From Stomorhina lunata (lineage: Eukaryota; Arthropoda; Insecta; Diptera; Rhiniidae): DNA of 64,000 nt. The notes under the pieces were generated by a model, which saw only the letters and a list, made by a program, of their open reading frames with translations, was not told where the DNA came from and made no database searches. Of this stretch, positions 57,581 to 64,000 are shown piece after piece; within the stretch, counting starts at the first letter, position 1, and the number at the start of each line of letters is the position of its first letter. The stretch lies in contig OW121742.1 of assembly GCA_933228675.1 (NCBI GenBank), positions 35,350,218 to 35,414,217 on the forward strand, read 5' to 3'. Both the position numbers and the translations under genes were made by a program.

Positions 57581-58869
57581 TTATTTGTCGATGCAACGAC
57601 ACATAATTTGGCGAGATAGGGCTATTAAAAAATATATTTGTTTTAGAAATACGTTAGGGCTTTTTAAAAAATTACTTGAATAACCGCTAATTTTGAGAAA
57701 ATTGCCTTTAATTTTGTGTGGAAGTGTGAAGAAGTTTGACTTTTCGACAAATTGTTTTTTCTTTTAAAACAATTTCGCAAACAGACAGTCATATTGCTGC
57801 AATGAACAAATGTTGCCTATAAGCAACATTGTGTTAGTGAAATTCCTGACACAAAAATAAGAACTATTTTTAAGTTTTACCAACTTTATCTTATTTTCTT
57901 AATTGTAATTTATAACAAAATTAATTTTTTTGAAAAAAGCCTCTCACTTTTCGTTTTTATTTAAATTTTTGTAAAACAACTTTTTACAATTTTTTTCACA
58001 CGTTTTTACACCACTTACATAAACTTAAACTAACTGACAAATTATTATTTGATTGCTCTCAAATGATAATTTCAGTTGGGCAAAAAAACAGTTTGCAAAA
58101 ACAACAAAAACTTATGGAACTATGATCAAAAATGTACAATGTTGCTCATAAGCAACAAATGCCAATAAGGGGTTAAATGGTTTCCGAGGGTGGATTTATA
58201 AAAGAGGCTGTAGTCAAATGTGAATCGATGCCCATATAATTTGATATGCACAGAACTCATCTCTCAATCGTTCCGAATTCCATAAGAAATCCAGGATATT
58301 ATTTTTGCTTTTGAAGCAAATACATATTGTGGGAATGATAGTATCAATTATTTTTGATGGTGTGCATAATTTTTTTTGTTCTAGTTTTATTGGAACATTA
58401 ACTAATTTTTTCATAAAAAAAGATATTTGACTAACTCAGCTTTTAAAATTAACCATTAAAATTCTAACAGATAGCGGTAAAATGTTCAATAACCAACACA
58501 TAAGCAGGCAGACATTTTGCGAGACGGACAGATTCACATGCTAAACAATTGCAATATCTATTAACAAAAAGTTAACAGAACAGCAACAAAAACATTATCG
58601 TTTACAAATTGTAGACAAAATATAAAAAAAAAATATGCATTAGGGAGGTTTAAATTTAACTTTTTCAAAAATGTAGGAAATTTTTTTAAAAATTACTAAT
58701 TTTTTCACAGAAACTAAAAAAAAAATTTTTTTGTTTTACATTTATCTAAAATTTTTTATAAAAATTTTCACATTTTTATTGAAAGTAAATTAAAAAAAAA
58801 CCCTTTTTTCATAGGAAATTTTTTAAAGCTTTAGGTTTTTATAACATTTTTTTAAAAGTTTCTGATTTT
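57581..58869. other. Unique spacer with two TGTTGC/GCAACA hairpins
   Basis: TGTTGC-CTATAA-GCAACA at 57811-57828 and TGTTGC-TCATAA-GCAACA at 58140-58157 are 6-bp-arm hairpins about 330 bp apart. The GTGGTCAAATGTGAATCGATG-like wording near 58205-58230 hints at an old fragment of the mini-me-like family. No gene recognised. Confidence 0.5.
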
Positions 58870-60050
58870 AACATAAAATTTTTCAAAAATTTCTTATTTT
58901 TATAGAAAAATTTTCAAAAATTTCTTATTTTTATAGGAAATTTTTCAAAAATTTCTTATTTTTATAGGAAATTTTTCACAAATTTCTTATTTTTTTTAGG
59001 AAAAATTTCAAAAATTTCTTATTTTTATAGGAACTTTTTCAAAAATTTCTTATTTTTATAGGAAATTTTTCAAAAATTTCTTATTTTTATAGGAAATTTT
59101 TCAAACATTTCTTATTTTTATAGGAAATTTTTCAAAAATTTCTTATTTTTATAGGAAATTTTTCAAAAATTTCTTATTTTTATATAAAATTTTTCAAAAA
59201 TTTCTTATTTTTATAGGAAATTTTTCAAAAATTTCTTATTTTTATAGGAAACTTTTTAAAAATTTCTTATTTTTATAGGAAATTTTTCAAAAATTTTTTA
59301 TTTTTATAGGAAATTTTTCAAAAATTTCTTTTTTTCATATGAAATTTTTCAAAAATTTCTTATTTTTATAGGAAATTTTTCAAAAATTTCTTATTTTTAT
59401 AGGAAATTTTTCCAAAATTTCTTATTTTTATAGGAAATTTTTCAAAAATTTCTTATTTTTATAGGAAATTTTTCAAAAATTTCTTATTTTTATAGGAAAT
59501 TTTTCAAAAATTTCTTATTTTTATAGGAAATTTTTCAAAAATTTCTTATTTTTATAGGAAATTTTTCAAAAATTTCTTATTTTTATAGGAAATTTTTCAA
59601 AAATTTCTTATTTTTATAGGAAATTTTTCAAAAATTTCTTATTTTTATAGGAAATTTTTCAAAAATTTCTTATTTTTATAGGAAATTTTTCAAAAATTTC
59701 TTATTTTTATAGGAAATCTTTCAAAAATTTCTTATTTTTATAGGAAATTTTTCAAAAATTTCTTATTTTTATAGGAAAATTTTCAAAAATTTCTTATTTT
59801 TATAGGAAATTTTTCAAAAATTTCTTATTTTTATAGGAAATTTTTCAAAAATTTCTGATTTTTATAAGAAATTTTTCAAAAATTTCTTATTTTCATAGGA
59901 ACTTTTTTAAAAATTCCCAATTTTTATAGGACATTTTTGAAAAATTTTGTATTTTTATAGGAAATTTTTCAAAAATTTCTTATTTTTATAGGAAATTTTT
60001 CAAAAATTTCTGATTTTTATAGGAACATTTTTAAAAAATAACTGATTTTT
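58870..60050 (+). repeat. Minisatellite array A11 (31-bp unit), about 38 copies, homogeneous
   Basis: Near-perfect AGGAAATTTTTCAAAAATTT/CTTATTTTTAT units through about 59050-59870, with decayed edges (decayed copies probably begin near 58670). Confidence 0.96.
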
Positions 60051-60863
60051 CCACAGTAAATTAAAATTTGTTTGTTATATATGTACATTTTTTAAAACTT
60101 TTGATAAAGAATTTTGAAAAAGGTTTTTATTTAAGAAAAAAAAAATTAAATTTTGTATGAAAAATAATCGTGTTTTTTTTTTTTAATTTTGCGAATCACC
60201 CTACGTTTACTTAGTTTTTCTCTACTTGATCTACACTTGATCTTCAATTATTTGTATAGTTTTTTTCTCGCTGGCTTTACCATACACCTTCTGGGTAATT
60301 TTACTTGTCTTGGCTATAAGTAAGACAAACATAATCTTACATTCTTACAGATTTGTTTAAGTAAAAATAAAAATTCTTAGGCCCAGCATGAAGCCGTCCG
60401 ATAATAAAAAAATAGCAAAACATTTTTTAAAAAATCAAGCATGTGTAAAAATTAAATAGACAAGATTTTTATTGACATGACGTTTTTCGGACGTAAAGAT
60501 GCACAGTGGGTGAATATAAATAAAAAGGCGCAATAAAAATTAATATCCGCTTAAAAAATTGCAATTTTCTTAAGATTTGCTACACTGTGCAACGTTCGGA
60601 AATTGTTGCAGTAAAAGGGTTATGCAAAAAGTACAATAAACAAGAGATCATTAAGCAACGAACGATTCTAAAGTATCAGTTTTTGAAACACTCTTTAATC
60701 CTCCCAATGAATACAACCATAACATTTTCATACCTACAAGTTTTTACCAGTTTTTTTGAAATTTACATCAATTTTTCTACCAGTTTCATATTGTGTTAAA
60801 GCACTGATCGCTGCTGCTATTTTGCTGTTATAAATCGTCCTTCAAAATGACGTTTAAATGCTG

Positions 60864-60893
60864 TCAATGTAACGACGAACATCGTTACATTGA
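60864..60893. repeat. Perfect hairpin with 12-bp arms
   Basis: TCAATGTAACGA, a 6-base loop CGAACA, then TCGTTACATTGA. The arms are perfectly complementary and GC-mixed, unlike the A/T palindromes of the satellites. Confidence 0.85.
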
Positions 60894-61126
60894 TCGACAT
60901 CGACAACAATTTGGTATTAATAGTTTTTGCTCTATAACGCAAATATTTTAGCTGTTTTCTCAAATTCCATCTGTCCGATCAGTAACTGGTTTTTGGGGTA
61001 TTTGATTCTCAATTTAGTTTCTAATTTTAACTGCCTGATCAAAATCATTGATAGTTGGATTTAAGTGTTTCTTATCGCAAAAACTTTTTTGTTATTACAA
61101 ACAAGTGCAATTATTAGAATTTATGA

Positions 61127-61140
61127 TGCGCATGCGCGCA
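61127..61140. promoter_or_regulatory. NRF1/Ewg-like palindrome TGCGCATGCGCGCA
   Basis: TGCGCATGCGC matches the known NRF1 (alpha-Pal; fly Ewg) consensus YGCGCAYGCGCR. It contains five CpG-type GC steps in a window that is roughly three-quarters AT, so it stands out. No transcription start was identified next to it. Confidence 0.45.
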
Positions 61141-61459
61141 ATTGCTAATGTATGAGCATTAAAATGGGGAGCAAATTCCCCAACGGAGAAACAATAGAAA
61201 ACACATGAGTATGCCTCTCTGGCTTTCTGTGTGGCGGTAATACTTGGCGTTAAATGTTTAACAAACGTGTTTCCGATGCAGTTCATTTGGACGCATAATA
61301 AACAAATAATTGTGATCGTTTAACTGAAAAGTCATTTTCCTCTAATTGTTGAGCGCTTTAAAAAGAAAGACATGACCGATAAAATTATGTTAAAGCATTT
61401 AAATTTTATTGAATTGCTAACAAAATATTATGTTGCTGTTAATTTTCACAATTTTATTG

Positions 61460-63480
61460 AAATTTTATACAAAATTTTTCCAAAATTTCTTATTTTATAG
61501 AAAATTTTTCAAAAATAGGAATTCATAGGAAATTTTGTAAAAAATTTTTATTTTATAGAAAATTTTTTAAACATAGGAATTTATAGGAAATTTAAAAATT
61601 TTTTTTATTTTTATAGGCAAACTTTCAAAAATTTCTTATTTTTATGGGAATTTTTTTCCTATAAAAATAAGAAATTTTGAAAAATATTCCCACAAAAATA
61701 AGAAATTTTGAAAAATTTCCTATAAAAATAAGAAATTTTGAAAAATTTCCTATAAAAATAAGAAATTTTTAAAAATTTTCTATAAAACTAAGAAATTTTT
61801 AAAAATTTTCTATAAAACTAAAAAAATTTTTAAAAATTCCCTATAAAAACAAGAAATTTTTGAAAAAATTCCTATAAAAACAAGAAATTTTTGAAAAATT
61901 TCCTATAAATATAAGAAATTTTTGAAAAATTTCCTATAAAAATAAGAAATTTTTGAAAAATTTTCCTATAAAAATAAGAAATTTTTGAAAAATTTCCTAT
62001 AAAAATAAGAAATTTTTGAAAAATTTCCTATAAAAATAAGAAATTTTTGAAAAATTTCCTATAAAAATAAGAAATTTTTGAAAAATTTTCTATAAAAATA
62101 AGAAATTTTTGAAAAATTTCCTATAAAAATAAGAAATTTTTTAAAAATTTCCTATAAAAATAAGAAATTTTTTAAAAATTTCCTATAAAAATAAGAATTT
62201 TTTAAAAATTTCTTATAAAAATAAGAAATTTTTTTAGAGGTTCCTATGAAAATAAGAAATTTTTGAAAATTTTTCTATAAAAATAAGAAAATTTTGAAAA
62301 ATTTTCTACAAGAATAAGAAATTTTTGAAAAATTTCCTATAAAAATAAGAAATTTTTGGAAAATTTACTATAACAATAAAAAATTAAAAAAAAATTTCCT
62401 ATCAAAATAAGAAATTTTTGAAAAATTTCCTATAAAAATAAGAAATTTTTGAAAAAGTTCCTATAAAAATAAGAAATTTTTGAAAATTTTCCTATAAAAA
62501 TAAGAAAATTTTGAAAAATTTTCTACAAAACTAAGAAATTTTTGAAAAATTTCCTATAAAAATGAGAAATTTTTGGAAAATTTCCTATAAAGATAAAAAA
62601 TTTTGAAAAATTTCCTATTTAAATAAGAAATTTTTAAAAATTTTCTATAAAAACAAGAAATTTTGAAAAATTTCTTATAAATATAAGAAATTTTGGAAAA
62701 TTTCCTATAAAAATAAGAAATTTTGAAAATTTTCCTACAGAAATTTTTGAAAAATTTCCTATATAAATAAGAAATTTTTGAAAAATTTCCTATAAAAATA
62801 AGAAATTTTTGAAAAATTTCCTATAAAAATAAGAAATTTTTGAAAAATTTCCTATAAAAATAAGAAATTTTTGAAAAATTTCCTATAAAAATAAGAAATT
62901 TTTGAAAAATATCCTATAAAAATAAGAAATTTTTGAAAAATTTCCTATAAAAATAAGAAATTTTTGAAAAGTTTCCTATAAAAATAAAAAAAATTTGAAA
63001 AATTTCCTATAAAAATAAGAAATTTTTGAAAAATTTCATATAAAAATAAGAAATTTTTGAAAAATTTCCTATAAAAACAAGAAATTTAAAAAAAAATTCA
63101 GAAGTGTCTTTTTTTAATTTTATATTTTTTCTTGGAAATTTTTCAAAAATTTCTTATTTTTATATAAATATTTTCAAAAATTTCTTATTTTTATAGGAAA
63201 TTTTTCAAAAATTTCTTATTTTTATAGGAAATTATTCAAAAATTTCTTATTTTTATAGGAAATTTTTCAAAAATTTCTTATTTTTATAGGAAATTTTTCA
63301 AAAATTTATTATTTTTATAGGAAATTTTTCAAAAAATTCTTATTTTTATAGGAAATTTTTCAAAAATTTCTTATTTTTATAGGAAATTTTTCAAAAATTA
63401 TCACATTTCTATAGAAAATTTTTGAAAAATTTCTTATTTTTATAAAAAAAAACATTTCAAAAATTTATAATTTTAATAAG
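61460..63480. repeat. Minisatellite array A12 with two orientation switches
   Basis: TTATTTTTATAG orientation to about 61655, then CCTATAAAAATAAGAAATTT orientation from 61660 to about 63100, then TTATTTTTATAGG orientation again from about 63130 to 63480. The first switch (TTTTATGGGAATTTTTTTCC TATAAAAATAAG) is a direct head-to-head joint. The right arm is homogeneous (63180-63400). Confidence 0.95.
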
Positions 63481-64000
63481 AAATCAAAATCAAGTTTCTT
63501 GCATCATTTTTGCTTTTTAATTGCTCTTAACAAAATATCAAATCCTAGAGTTAATCAACACTTTCTTTCAACGATTAAACAAGAAACTAATAAAAATTGA
63601 ATGATTTTGTAACAAATAGTCTTCAGGCATGAAATTTTTGTAATTTTCAAATATTACTTTTTTACTCCTATACTCGACTCGTATGTATGAAATCATATAC
63701 AAGTACAAAACGGAACGAGTTGGTAATAAATTCAGCAATAAATCCTAATTGTGAATGATTATGCAATCAATTGTCACCAACAGCCTAAATTGCATGTTGG
63801 TAGTTATTGCTGCTATAAAAAAAATGTTGCAGCATTGAATGTTGCAGTTATGGTTGTGGCGCTGATGCTGTTGCTGTTGCCATTGTGTGGCATTAATAGC
63901 TTTTAATAAACAAAAATTCCCACATACTTAAAGTTAACATTAAACAAAATAAACCTGAAAATTGTGTTGACAACACATTTTCAGAAACAAAAAACAGGAA
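63481..64000. other. Unique spacer
   Basis: Intron-like. A GTTGCAG/GCTGATGCTGTTGCTGTTG triplet-rich patch lies at 63830-63885. No gene recognised. Confidence 0.5.

Larger units (their letters stand above)
60051..61459. other. Unique, comparatively GC-rich spacer
   Basis: The most sequence-complex unannotated stretch in the window, holding the hairpin at 60864 and the NRF1-like site at 61127. Small frames (60587-60799 plus, 61095-61286 minus) have no domain or splice support. It may be an intronic regulatory region. Confidence 0.45.

Overview
The window looks like a piece of a large, AT-rich dipteran (fly) nuclear genome. The evidence is intron/exon structure with canonical GT-AG junctions, a Transib transposon, a Tc1/mariner (DD37E) transposon, and dispersed ATACCC...GGGTAT elements carrying a GTCCGTCC-type microsatellite. 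Those elements resemble the mini-me/DINE-1-like repeats of higher Diptera. A calyptrate such as a blow fly is a reasonable guess but is not proven by the sequence. There are no bacterial operons, no rRNA or tRNA genes that I can see, and no CRISPR.

Host coding sequence is almost absent. Two short exons on the minus strand (55418-55110 and 54750-54589, both phase 0) encode 157 contiguous residues of a spectrin-repeat-like protein; my tentative family guess is klarsicht/nesprin/AKAP6-like. Everything else is therefore most simply intron of this gene: at least 54.5 kb downstream of the second exon and at least 8.5 kb upstream of the first.

Roughly half of the window is tandem minisatellite. Family A (about 31 bp, with a 29-bp variant) has the core GAAATTTTTCAAAAATTTC plus a TTATTTTTATAG spacer. 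It forms about a dozen arrays in both orientations (about 1.5, 5.7, 9.5, 14.2, 16.8, 19.9, 40.9, 42.8, 46.6, 50.5, 58.9 and 61.5 kb). Family B (31 bp) has the palindromic core TTTCTATAGAAA plus a CCTATCGTCAAC segment and forms four large arrays (22.4, 24.4, 34.4 and 37.2 kb). Smaller families are C (32 bp, ATGATCAT core, 33.5 kb), D (19 bp, 36.8 kb), E (about 122 bp, one TTTCCC/GGGAAA hairpin per unit, 12.8 kb), F (about 20 bp, 22.1 kb) and G (old, degenerate, about 31 bp, 55.7 and 57.4 kb). Several carry palindromes and share a 31-32 bp period, which suggests one superfamily.

Mobile elements: (i) a 5.5-kb Transib at 27594-33126 with a perfect TGATG duplication, RSS-like CACAGTG ends, unusually long (about 1.4 kb) terminal inverted repeats, and a nearly intact transposase on the minus strand carrying one homopolymer frameshift; (ii) a 1.3-kb Tc1/mariner DD37E element at 56059-57355 with a frameshifted transposase; (iii) two mini-me-like elements, one split by a satellite array that ends in a pogo-like terminus, the other split by a MITE at 42121-42656. 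The remaining unique segments are AT-rich and hold little I can name, apart from an NRF1/Ewg-like palindrome at 61127 and a perfect 12-bp-arm hairpin at 60864.
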